A DNA stretch of 36,121 nt from Oscillospiraceae bacterium (GTDB lineage: Bacteria; Bacillota; Clostridia; Oscillospirales; Acutalibacteraceae): assembly GCA_028683785.1 (NCBI GenBank), contig JAQUHC010000006.1, positions 1 to 36,121 on the forward strand, written 5' to 3'. Positions 9,856-18,526 of this stretch are shown here, piece by piece; position 1 is the stretch's first letter, and every line of letters begins with the position of its first letter. A model generated the notes under the pieces. That model did not search any database. It saw only the letters and a list, made by a program, of their open reading frames with translations, and was not told the DNA's origin. Both the position numbers and the translations under genes were made by a program.

Positions 9856-11391
9856 ATGAAAAAACGTCAAGTCAGTAGTTTGTCACTGTTAATATGCCTG
9901 GTAATGGTTATTACAGTATTTATCACAGGGTGCGGTGGCAATGGAGCTAGCTCGGGTGGTTCTTCGTCCCAAAAAACGAGCAACACCCAGACAATCGGGG
10001 GAGATGATACATCCCAGACCGGTGACGGAACCCAAGATACAAGTAACGGAGAAACGACTGAAATTGACGAAGATGGTCAGACAGGTCCAACCGGAAGCAA
10101 ACCCGGGTCATCCGGAAATACCACAACCAAACCTTCTACCGGTGGAACAAAAGCGCCCGTTCGCGAGGTGGACTTAAAAGGCCGGACGATTAAAATCGGC
10201 ACCGTATTCAGCGAGGAATACAACCAAGAGCCCGGTCAGTCGGTTTACAGTGATTTATTCAGGCAAAAGGAAATCGAAGTTGAAAACATGTTCAACTGTA
10301 AAATTGAGTTTGTCAGGATTGCTCCCGGAAGCGTTGAAACCATAATTGCAAATGCTGTACAGGCAAATTCGGCTCCGTATGATTTGGTTGAAGCCGATAT
10401 AGCATCCGTCCGTAACCTGTCAAGGGCTAAAGCCTTGATTGACCAAAAAACACTCAGCGCTATTAATCTTAATGATAAACGGTTTATCAAGGCGGTTAAC
10501 GATAGCTATACATTCAACGGAAAGGTTTTCGGCTCCGGCTTTGAAAACGGCTCTATCACAGGTGTGCTTTTCAACAAAAGGATATTGCAGGCAAATAAAC
10601 AACCCGATATATACAAGCTTTATGATAAGGGTGAATGGACATTCGAAGCTTTTCGACAGATTGCAAAAGCAACCACAACACCTTATAAAGATGATAAAAC
10701 AAGGGATGTTTATGGTATAACAGGTGCTACAAACATAATCGGCCTTGCCCTGACATCCAATGCGGGGGCAACCGTGTCCAGAAACAGCAGCGGAAAGTAT
10801 GTCATTGATATGGCTTCAGAAAAGGGTGTCGACGCCATGAACTGGGTCAGACAATTAATGTTTGAAGATTCCGTATATGACTATACGCTTACCGATTGGA
10901 AGGGCGCCGTTAATCATTTTGCTGAAGGTAAAGCGACATTCTTCCCTTTCTATGCTTGGATTGCGCGCGATTTATCACAGACCATGATTGATGATATTGG
11001 ATTTGTACCATTTCCGAAGGGACCCGGTCAGAGTACATATATTAACGGCCTATATGGAGGCAAAGCGTTTATCTTCCCTAAGGTTGTTAAAAACCCCAAT
11101 GATGTAGCCAAGGTTTATTATGAATACGCATCTGTATCTGCAAAGCTGTGGCAGGTACTTGAGTCTCAATATAAGGGTTGGGGCTTTGATGACAAGTCTT
11201 TCACTATTTTCAAGGATGTAGCCACCAAATACAGCCGACCGGAATTTTCTGTAGGACCCGACTATTCAGGTTTTTCAAAAGAGATGAATGAAAGCGTTTT
11301 CAAGAGAACAGGGAATCCGGCATCTGTGATGGCCAGTGTTAAGAGCAAGTTCCAGAAAGCAACAGACGATTATTATAATGCATTCCCATAA
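9856..11391 (+). CDS. ABC transporter extracellular solute-binding lipoprotein (sugar type)
   Basis: Lipobox FITGCGG and Ser/Thr/Gly linker. 'GRTIKIGTVFSEEYNQ...QKEIEVENMFNCKIEFVRI...ANSAPYDLVEADIASVRNL...LYDKGEWTFEAFRQIAKATT' is typical of family 1 SBPs. RBS AGGAGGAG. Confidence 0.85.
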   Translation: MKKRQVSSLSLLICLVMVITVFITGCGGNGASSGGSSSQKTSNTQTIGGDDTSQTGDGTQDTSNGETTEIDEDGQTGPTGSKPGSSGNTTTKPSTGGTKAPVREVDLKGRTIKIGTVFSEEYNQEPGQSVYSDLFRQKEIEVENMFNCKIEFVRIAPGSVETIIANAVQANSAPYDLVEADIASVRNLSRAKALIDQKTLSAINLNDKRFIKAVNDSYTFNGKVFGSGFENGSITGVLFNKRILQANKQPDIYKLYDKGEWTFEAFRQIAKATTTPYKDDKTRDVYGITGATNIIGLALTSNAGATVSRNSSGKYVIDMASEKGVDAMNWVRQLMFEDSVYDYTLTDWKGAVNHFAEGKATFFPFYAWIARDLSQTMIDDIGFVPFPKGPGQSTYINGLYGGKAFIFPKVVKNPNDVAKVYYEYASVSAKLWQVLESQYKGWGFDDKSFTIFKDVATKYSRPEFSVGPDYSGFSKEMNESVFKRTGNPASVMASVKSKFQKATDDYYNAFP

Positions 11392-11433
11392 TGAAAATGA
11401 TTTAAAATTTCAATATAAAAAGGAGAGTCAATA

Positions 11434-13527
11434 ATGAAAAGAGTACTTAGCACGGTCATTTTTCTGTCACTTATGTTTACGCTGATTATCTCGCAGGTGT
11501 CATTCAACTCATCTGCGGCAGCAGCAATCACAATAGACGGACAGATGGATGCGGCTTACACAGAAAATGGTTTTGAATTTAAGCTAAACCCCATTGCTAA
11601 GGACGGATGGCACAACATAATGAGTGACCATCTTCCCAATACTGCAAATTTATCCGGCTCCGGGCGTTATACCTTTGATGATGAATGGGTTTATGTATAT
11701 GTAGAATGCAAACAGCCTAACGCCTTTGCAGCCGGTGAGCGCGGACTTTTCGGTAACATGGTGGTACTTGCAAATGCAAAGCCATCTATTGCCAACTACA
11801 AGAATGACGGTATAAATAACGCAGCGATAACAGGCGACTATAGTCTGCCGGAAAAGGGTTTCCAGCGCATGAACATAACCAACCTGGAAACAGCAACCAC
11901 AAGTGAAGCAGACGGAATATTCAGTGATTCGGTTTTTGACAGTAGAACAGAATGGTTCTCCACATGGTTCAGAAACGAGCAGAATGACCGTGAGGGCGTT
12001 GCTGTTAAACGCACTTCTGATAACAGAGGTTATGCTGTAGAGTTCAAGTTCAAGAGGGACGAAGCCGAAACCAGTGCGATGTTTCTTGTAAGCTTTAGGT
12101 TTGCATCCGCTTCAGGTATACAGTATGTTATGGCTTCCGGCGGAGGCGAAATGTATAACTACAGCGGCACGACAAGAGTTTATTTTGACGAAAACAAAGA
12201 TGCTCCCATAAAGATTGACGGTATCAGGGAAGACGCATATACCGCGGGTAACTCGGTCGAGCTTGTCATGGAAGAGACTTTCCCGGTCAGCTTCCCCGAT
12301 CCCGATGAAGACTTAAAGGCAACTGCATATATGAGATGGGACCGCCAATATATTTATGCCTGTGTCGTTGCTGAATACAACAGGCCTATGATAATGCCTC
12401 CTGACAATCTTCATGAAAACAAACTGCTTCTTAACGAAAACAAGGTTGACTCAATTCAGTTCGGAATGGATGTAAATCCTGACGATTCCAACAGTGTTAT
12501 AACAGGAAACCGCGCAGAAAACATTTGGTTTGCCATGAGCCCCAATGCATGGGCAACACAAGGTCCCGAGCCATATGTATATATGCCGCATCTTGCAACA
12601 CTTTTCGCTGCTCCTAATCAGACCGACCCTTACGGAGCAACCTCGATGCATCTGGCGCCATATCATTATGAATACTGGCAGCAGCCAAACTTTGCGACCT
12701 CTCTGAGCCAAGATCAAAAGACTTATACCGTTGAATTTCGTGTTCGCAGAGACCTATCCTCAAAGAACTTTAACTATTTGTTTATTGCAAACATGGCAAT
12801 GCCGGATGGCAGCGGTTCACGCGTCATTCGGTCTACCAGCGGAAATAAACCATATTTCCGTTCACAGTTTTCGCTCTTAGAGTATTCCGAACATACCGCG
12901 CCGGTTGTTGATGCAGCATCGGGCATTGGATATAAAGATTTTAATGAGACATTGCCCGAGGGAGCAACCTTGAAGGTTACACCTGTAACCAGCGGTACAG
13001 ATTATAATGCAGCTGTCCAAAGAGCCGGAGACGGCAGATTGGTTTCGGTAAATAAATTGTCGTTCATGGATGGAAGTGCAGAAGTAACACAGACAGCTCA
13101 GGAAATCGGAATTGGTCTCCCGTTGCCCGAAGGCAGAGATGATGAGTTGGATATTATTGTATATGATACAACAAATAACAGACAGTTGGATGTCATGCTT
13201 GAGGATGGCAAGATGTATTTCTATACCAGCAGCTTTTCAACCTATGCAGTTATTGATATGAACGAGGAAGAGCCGAACATTCCGGAGGATCCTGATGATA
13301 CCGACGATCCTGATGATACCAAGGATCCCGATGACACCAAGGATCCCGATGACACCAAGGATCCGAATGATACCAAAGACCCGGACGATACAAACGATCC
13401 TGACGACAATGGTGAAGATACAGATGCTCCTAAAACAGGAGATACTGTATTACCCGGAATAGGTCTGTTGGCAGTTCTCGGTGGAGCGGTGCTTATTTAT
13501 ACACGCAAGTCCTTTAAGAAAAAGTAA
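11434..13527 (+). CDS. Secreted cell-wall-anchored protein with two CBM9-like (DOMON-type) sugar-binding domains, Asp-rich repeat linker and C-terminal sorting signal
   Basis: Signal peptide. 'ITIDGQMDAAYTENG' and 'APIKIDGIREDAYTAG' are CBM9-like domain starts. (DPDDTK)n linker. C-terminus APKTGDTVLPGIGLLAVLGGAVLIYTRKSFKKK. Confidence 0.82.
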   Translation: MKRVLSTVIFLSLMFTLIISQVSFNSSAAAAITIDGQMDAAYTENGFEFKLNPIAKDGWHNIMSDHLPNTANLSGSGRYTFDDEWVYVYVECKQPNAFAAGERGLFGNMVVLANAKPSIANYKNDGINNAAITGDYSLPEKGFQRMNITNLETATTSEADGIFSDSVFDSRTEWFSTWFRNEQNDREGVAVKRTSDNRGYAVEFKFKRDEAETSAMFLVSFRFASASGIQYVMASGGGEMYNYSGTTRVYFDENKDAPIKIDGIREDAYTAGNSVELVMEETFPVSFPDPDEDLKATAYMRWDRQYIYACVVAEYNRPMIMPPDNLHENKLLLNENKVDSIQFGMDVNPDDSNSVITGNRAENIWFAMSPNAWATQGPEPYVYMPHLATLFAAPNQTDPYGATSMHLAPYHYEYWQQPNFATSLSQDQKTYTVEFRVRRDLSSKNFNYLFIANMAMPDGSGSRVIRSTSGNKPYFRSQFSLLEYSEHTAPVVDAASGIGYKDFNETLPEGATLKVTPVTSGTDYNAAVQRAGDGRLVSVNKLSFMDGSAEVTQTAQEIGIGLPLPEGRDDELDIIVYDTTNNRQLDVMLEDGKMYFYTSSFSTYAVIDMNEEEPNIPEDPDDTDDPDDTKDPDDTKDPDDTKDPNDTKDPDDTNDPDDNGEDTDAPKTGDTVLPGIGLLAVLGGAVLIYTRKSFKKK
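13288..13413 (+). repeat. Seven in-frame copies of an 18-bp tandem repeat encoding DPDDT[KND]
   Basis: Units GATCCTGATGATACCGAC, GATCCTGATGATACCAAG, GATCCCGATGACACCAAG (x2), GATCCGAATGATACCAAA, GACCCGGACGATACAAAC, GATCCTGACGACAATGGT. Confidence 0.95.
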
Positions 13528-13543
13528 AATTCAAAAGCAAATA

Positions 13544-13591
13544 ATCACGAAATGTCATCTGCCTGCAGAATGGCAGGTGACATTTCGTGAT
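13544..13591. terminator. Strong intergenic hairpin (20-bp stem, 8-nt loop), possible terminator or mRNA-stabilising structure
   Basis: ATCACGAAATGTCATCTGCC-TGCAGAAT-GGCAGGTGACATTTCGTGAT; one G.U pair, otherwise perfect. No downstream T-run on the plus strand. Confidence 0.6.
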
Positions 13592-13665
13592 ATTGCATAA
13601 TCAAATTGAGGATTTATTATCTAATAAGTATCAGGTTATGAAATAGGAAAGGCGGAGTTAAGGGA

Positions 13666-16554
13666 ATGCCTAAGCTGACATGGAAACGGGTAATATCATT
13701 GGCAATTGTAGCCTTTATTATTTCAGGAGAATTTGTATTTGTTTCAGCAGATACTGTTGACAATAACAATGTCACACTTGAGGCTGAAACCGACTGGGAC
13801 TTTATATCAGTACCGTCCTATTCCGAATATTTGAATTTACATAAAGATGCTGATTCATCGGTTCCGGAGATTAGTATTGATATTTTTGATTACGAAAAAG
13901 ACAGTACGGGATACGCAAAATCTGAAATCAAGTATAAAAATAAAGATGCCTTATTAACTCATGAGTATTCGGACATGGGTTGGTCTTTTCCTGTTGAGAA
14001 AGCCGGGTTTTACACGGTTTATATCGATTATTACACCATTTCCGGAAACGGCAACAGTATCGAAAGATCGATACTGTTTGACGGCAAAGTTCCATTCAAA
14101 GAAGCCGGTTCGTTTATGTTATCAAGAACATGGGAAGACAAGAATAAAGAGCCGGTTTATCTTGGCCAGAACCAGGTGCGCTCCGAACAAATTCAAGTTG
14201 AAAATTGGACAGGTTCATATTTATTAGATACTTCCGGATATTACACCACACCCTTAAAATTCTACCTTTCTGAAGGTGTTCATACATTGCGGATTAGTGC
14301 AGTTCGTGAGCCTATTGTGCTGGGCGGTATTACACTGCGCAGTTCACCCGAGTATTCTTCTTATGCCGATGTGCTGAAGGGATACCAAGATAAGGGCTAT
14401 AAGCCTTCTACAAAAGATTACAAGCATCAAGCTGAGCAGATGAATCTTAAGTCTGACCCTACAATTTACCCTGTATGTGATTTCGGCTCTGCAAGTATGG
14501 AGCCGTATACAAACAGTGTTATAAAGTTGAATAAAATCAGCGGTGATAAGTTTAAATTAGTCGGGCAGTGGGTTGAGTGGGAATTGGATGTCCCGGAAAC
14601 CGGCTTATACGATATCACTCTTAAATATAAACAACAATACTACGATGGCGGATTCTCGAGCAGAGGATTGCTCATTGATGGTGAATATCCTTTTGAGGAA
14701 GCCAGATATATCAGATTTCCATATAATGACAAATGGTATATTAAGCCGATTGCCGATAATGACGGCAACAGCTATCAATTTCATCTGCCGGAAGGCAAGC
14801 ACACTTTGCGGCTGAATGTCACGCTGGGAGATATGGCCGATGCAATCGGTCAAGTCCAGGATATTGTCTACGAACTAAACGGTGTTTACAGAAAGATTGT
14901 TACCATAACCGGAGTGACACCTGATATATACAGGGATTATGAATTTCCTGTTCTTATTCCCGAGGCCATCGAAAAAATCGGAGATTGTTCAGATGAGCTC
15001 GAAAAAATTAAAGATGAGATATCAAAAATCAGCGGAACCAGCGGTTCATATGTTGCTATCTTTGAAAAGCTGATTGTTGACCTTGATATCATGTATAAAA
15101 ACCCGAGAAAGATTGCAGGCAAGCTAAAAAACATGAAGGACAATGTTAGCGGGCTTGCATCTTGGATGGCAGAGGCACAAAATCAACCTTTGGATATTGA
15201 TTGGATTAAGATTGTTCCGGCGGGTACTGCTGTCACTGAAAAGGCGGAAAATACATGGGATAATATTGTTCATGCAGCAAAGGTATTTGTTGCATCATTC
15301 AATATGGATTATTCGGCAATCGGCAGTCAGTATGAAAGTGATAGCGAAGAGGAAATAAAGGTTTGGATAGGCAGTAACAGCATGATTACAACCGTAGCCG
15401 GTGCCGGTCGAGACCAGTCCCTGATTATCAAACAGATGGCTGATAATATGTTTACGCCAGAGCATAAAATCCGGGTCAACCTTCAACTTGTGGCTCCCGG
15501 AACCCTACTGACTTCAATAATTGCAGGAAGGGCACCCGATGTTTCTTTGCAAAGTGCAAACACCGAGCCCATGAACTATGCAATTCGTGATGCGGTATGT
15601 GATTTATCGGTACTGAATGGTTTTGATGAGGTAAAACAAAGATTTGAACCATACGCATTGACACCGTATACATTTGGCAAAAAAACATTCGGTTTGCCTG
15701 AAACACTGCAATATCCTGTGTTGTTTTACCGTAAAGATATTTTTGAAGAACAAAATTTAAGCTTACCGAATACCTGGAAGGATACTTATAGACTTATCAT
15801 TGCTCTTCAGAAAAATAACATGCAATTCGGTATGCCTTCGGGATGGCAAAGCTATTTAATGCTCCTATATCAGAATGGCGGACAGCTTTATACCGAAAAT
15901 GCAGATAAAACCCTTATGGACAGCGATACATCGTTACAATCATTCAAACAGCTGACAGATTTGTACAACAGCTACGGCCAACCCGTCCAGTACGATTTTC
16001 TTAATCGATTCAGAAGCGGAGAGATGCCGGCTGCCATCGCAGATTTCACTACATACAACCAATTAAGTGTTTTTGCACCCGAAATAAAGAACCTGTGGGG
16101 ATTTGCACCTGTTCCGGGTACAGAGGATGCAAACGGCAATATAGACCGCGCGGTTGCTTCATCAGGAACAAGTTGCATTATATTGTCAAGCTCTAAGAAA
16201 ATCAATGAGTCTTGGGAATTTCTGAAATGGTGGACCGATACTCCCGCACAGACTGCATACAGTCGCGAACTTGAAAGTATTATGGGTGTTGCTGCACGTT
16301 ATCCCACTGCAAATAAAGAAGCATTTTCGAGGATTTCATGGTCAAAGGACAATTCAGAAAGCTTAAAAAAGCAGGCACAGTACGTATTTGGGGTGCCTGA
16401 AGTTCCCGGAAGTTATATCACTCCGCGATATCTTGATTTTGCATTTCAGGCGGTTATAAATCAAAAAGAAGATGCCGGCGACACGATCTTAAATTATGCA
16501 AAGCAGATAAACCTGGAAATTTCACGAAAACGCAAGGAATTTAACCTAAACTGA
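13666..16554 (+). CDS. Extracellular solute-binding protein with N-terminal carbohydrate-binding-like (CBM6/35-like) domains
   Basis: Signal-like N-terminus. Two 'EA...GWSFPVEKAGFYTVYIDYY...LPEGKHTLRLN' beta-sandwich-like domains. C-terminal SBP 'EEEIKVWIGSNSMITTVAGAGRDQSLIIKQMADNMFTPEHKIRVNLQLVAPGTLLTSIIAGRAPDVSLQSANTEPMNYAIRDAVCDLS'. Confidence 0.85.
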   Translation: MPKLTWKRVISLAIVAFIISGEFVFVSADTVDNNNVTLEAETDWDFISVPSYSEYLNLHKDADSSVPEISIDIFDYEKDSTGYAKSEIKYKNKDALLTHEYSDMGWSFPVEKAGFYTVYIDYYTISGNGNSIERSILFDGKVPFKEAGSFMLSRTWEDKNKEPVYLGQNQVRSEQIQVENWTGSYLLDTSGYYTTPLKFYLSEGVHTLRISAVREPIVLGGITLRSSPEYSSYADVLKGYQDKGYKPSTKDYKHQAEQMNLKSDPTIYPVCDFGSASMEPYTNSVIKLNKISGDKFKLVGQWVEWELDVPETGLYDITLKYKQQYYDGGFSSRGLLIDGEYPFEEARYIRFPYNDKWYIKPIADNDGNSYQFHLPEGKHTLRLNVTLGDMADAIGQVQDIVYELNGVYRKIVTITGVTPDIYRDYEFPVLIPEAIEKIGDCSDELEKIKDEISKISGTSGSYVAIFEKLIVDLDIMYKNPRKIAGKLKNMKDNVSGLASWMAEAQNQPLDIDWIKIVPAGTAVTEKAENTWDNIVHAAKVFVASFNMDYSAIGSQYESDSEEEIKVWIGSNSMITTVAGAGRDQSLIIKQMADNMFTPEHKIRVNLQLVAPGTLLTSIIAGRAPDVSLQSANTEPMNYAIRDAVCDLSVLNGFDEVKQRFEPYALTPYTFGKKTFGLPETLQYPVLFYRKDIFEEQNLSLPNTWKDTYRLIIALQKNNMQFGMPSGWQSYLMLLYQNGGQLYTENADKTLMDSDTSLQSFKQLTDLYNSYGQPVQYDFLNRFRSGEMPAAIADFTTYNQLSVFAPEIKNLWGFAPVPGTEDANGNIDRAVASSGTSCIILSSSKKINESWEFLKWWTDTPAQTAYSRELESIMGVAARYPTANKEAFSRISWSKDNSESLKKQAQYVFGVPEVPGSYITPRYLDFAFQAVINQKEDAGDTILNYAKQINLEISRKRKEFNLN

Positions 16555-16605
16555 TAATACTCAGCACATTGCTAACTGCGGCTGATAAGCTGCATCGACA
16601 GCATA

Positions 16606-17556
16606 TTGATTACCGGCGATGGGGAGATGGAGAGTATAATGGCTGTTACAGAAAAAATAGGTTTCAAATCAAGATTGGCTATGATAAAAAAAGACCAAGT
16701 TGGGTATTTGTTTGCATTACCCTATCTGATTTTGTTCTTTACCTTCACGGTATTGCCGATTGGCATTTCTATCTTCTTCAGTCTTACAGACTTCAATTCA
16801 ATATCAATTCGGAATTTCGTAGGATTTGATAATTATATTCGCCTCATTCTAAACGACGATATTTTCATAATTGCTCTCAAAAACACACTGATATTTGCCT
16901 CAATAACCGGTCCGATCGGATATTTGTTATGCTTCTTCTTCGCGTGGGCGGTCAACGAAATAAGACCCAAGCTAAGGGCTTTTCTTACATTATGTTTTTA
17001 TGCACCCTCTATTTCAGGCAATGCATACTTAATATGGACACTTCTGTTCAACGGTGACAGCTACGGATATGTCAACTCAATTCTATTGAAAATGGGGCTC
17101 ATAAATTCGCCGATACGCTATTTTCACGACCCCAAGTACATGATGACGATATGTATTTTGGTCGTTTTATGGCTCAGTTTGGGCACAAGCTTTTTGGTGT
17201 TTATCGCCGGCTTTCAGGGCATTGATAAGACACTTTACGAGGCCGCGGCGGTCGACGGAGTCAGGAGCAGATGGCAGGAGCTTTGGTATATTACCGTACC
17301 GTCAATGAAGCCTCAGATGATGTTCGGCGCAGTTATGAGCATAACATCCTCGTTTGGTATCGGTGATGTTTTGACCGGACTGGTTGGTTTCCCGAGTACA
17401 CAGTATGCCGTTCATACCATACAACATCATCTTCAGGACTACGGCGGGGCGAGATTTGAGATGGGATATGCATCCGCAATTGCCACGGTGTTGTTTGCTT
17501 TGATGCTGGGGTCAAATCTGCTGGTGCAAAAGATGCTATCGAAGGTGGGGGAATGA
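16606..17556 (+). CDS. Carbohydrate ABC transporter permease (MalF/UgpA-like); true start may be the internal ATG encoding MAVTEKIGF
   Basis: Multiple TM segments and permease EAA loop 'LYEAAAVDGVRSRWQELWYITVPSMKPQ'. Confidence 0.9.
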   Translation: MITGDGEMESIMAVTEKIGFKSRLAMIKKDQVGYLFALPYLILFFTFTVLPIGISIFFSLTDFNSISIRNFVGFDNYIRLILNDDIFIIALKNTLIFASITGPIGYLLCFFFAWAVNEIRPKLRAFLTLCFYAPSISGNAYLIWTLLFNGDSYGYVNSILLKMGLINSPIRYFHDPKYMMTICILVVLWLSLGTSFLVFIAGFQGIDKTLYEAAAVDGVRSRWQELWYITVPSMKPQMMFGAVMSITSSFGIGDVLTGLVGFPSTQYAVHTIQHHLQDYGGARFEMGYASAIATVLFALMLGSNLLVQKMLSKVGE

Positions 17557-17560
17557 AGCA

Positions 17561-18421
17561 GTGAATAAGGTAATTCATAAAAAGCTTAACCGTTCCCTCG
17601 GCGGCAGCGTTGTTCTTTTCTTGATTATCGGTGTGTTTGCTTTTTTCATGATGATACCGTTAATATATGCCATAAGCAATTCGCTGAAACCATTGAATGA
17701 GTTATGGATTTTCCCGCCGAGGATAATAGTAAGTAATCCGACCTTAAAGAACTTTAATGACCTGTTTAACCTCATGTCCGATTCATGGGTTCCGTTTTCA
17801 AGATATATATTCAACACTCTTTTTATATCCCTTTGCGGAACATTCGGTCATGTGCTGCTTGCATCCATGTGCGCATATTCGTTAGCCAAGCTTCGTTTTT
17901 ACGGCTCTAAAACGATTTTTAAAATTATTGTCTATTCTCTGATGTTTAGCTCGTCGGTTACAACCATTCCTAATTTTTTGATTATTACCAAGCTGAATTT
18001 GATTAATAACTACCTGTCGATTATTCTACCTGCATTCGCAGCCCCCCTCGGGCTATACCTGATGAAACAGTTTATGGAGTCGATGATACCCGATACCCTT
18101 CTGGAGGCAGCAAAGATAGACGGTGCCAGTGAGTGGCGGATTTTCTTCACCATCGTAATGCCAATAGTAAGGCCCGCATGGCTCACCCTCATTATTTTCT
18201 CTTTCCAAGGATTATGGAATTCAGGCAGTAATTTATATATCCAAAGCGAGGAATTAAAAACTTTGAATTATGCGATAAGCCAGATATTGGCCGGCGGTAT
18301 TGCACGAGCGGGGGTTGGCTCTGCATCGGTTGTGGTTATGATGGTTTTACCGATCTTGGTCTTTATCTTTTCACAGAGTAATATTGTAGAAACCATGTCG
18401 ACATCCGGTATAAAAGAGTAA
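17561..18421 (+). CDS. Carbohydrate ABC transporter permease (MalG/UgpE-like)
   Basis: Multiple TM segments and EAA loop 'LLEAAKIDGASEWRIFFTIVMPIVRPAWLTL'. Confidence 0.92.
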   Translation: MNKVIHKKLNRSLGGSVVLFLIIGVFAFFMMIPLIYAISNSLKPLNELWIFPPRIIVSNPTLKNFNDLFNLMSDSWVPFSRYIFNTLFISLCGTFGHVLLASMCAYSLAKLRFYGSKTIFKIIVYSLMFSSSVTTIPNFLIITKLNLINNYLSIILPAFAAPLGLYLMKQFMESMIPDTLLEAAKIDGASEWRIFFTIVMPIVRPAWLTLIIFSFQGLWNSGSNLYIQSEELKTLNYAISQILAGGIARAGVGSASVVVMMVLPILVFIFSQSNIVETMSTSGIKE

Positions 18422-18526
18422 ATTAATTCGGCCGTAAATAATGCTAATCACAAATAAGCGCGACGATAATACTACTGATTAGTATAAAATTCTTGCCGCA
18501 CGGCACAGGGGAGATGGCAGCTGAAT

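Noticed and set aside
13288-13413. Regular repeats considered as a CRISPR-like array
   Set aside because: In-frame 18-bp tandem repeats without spacers, encoding an acidic linker.
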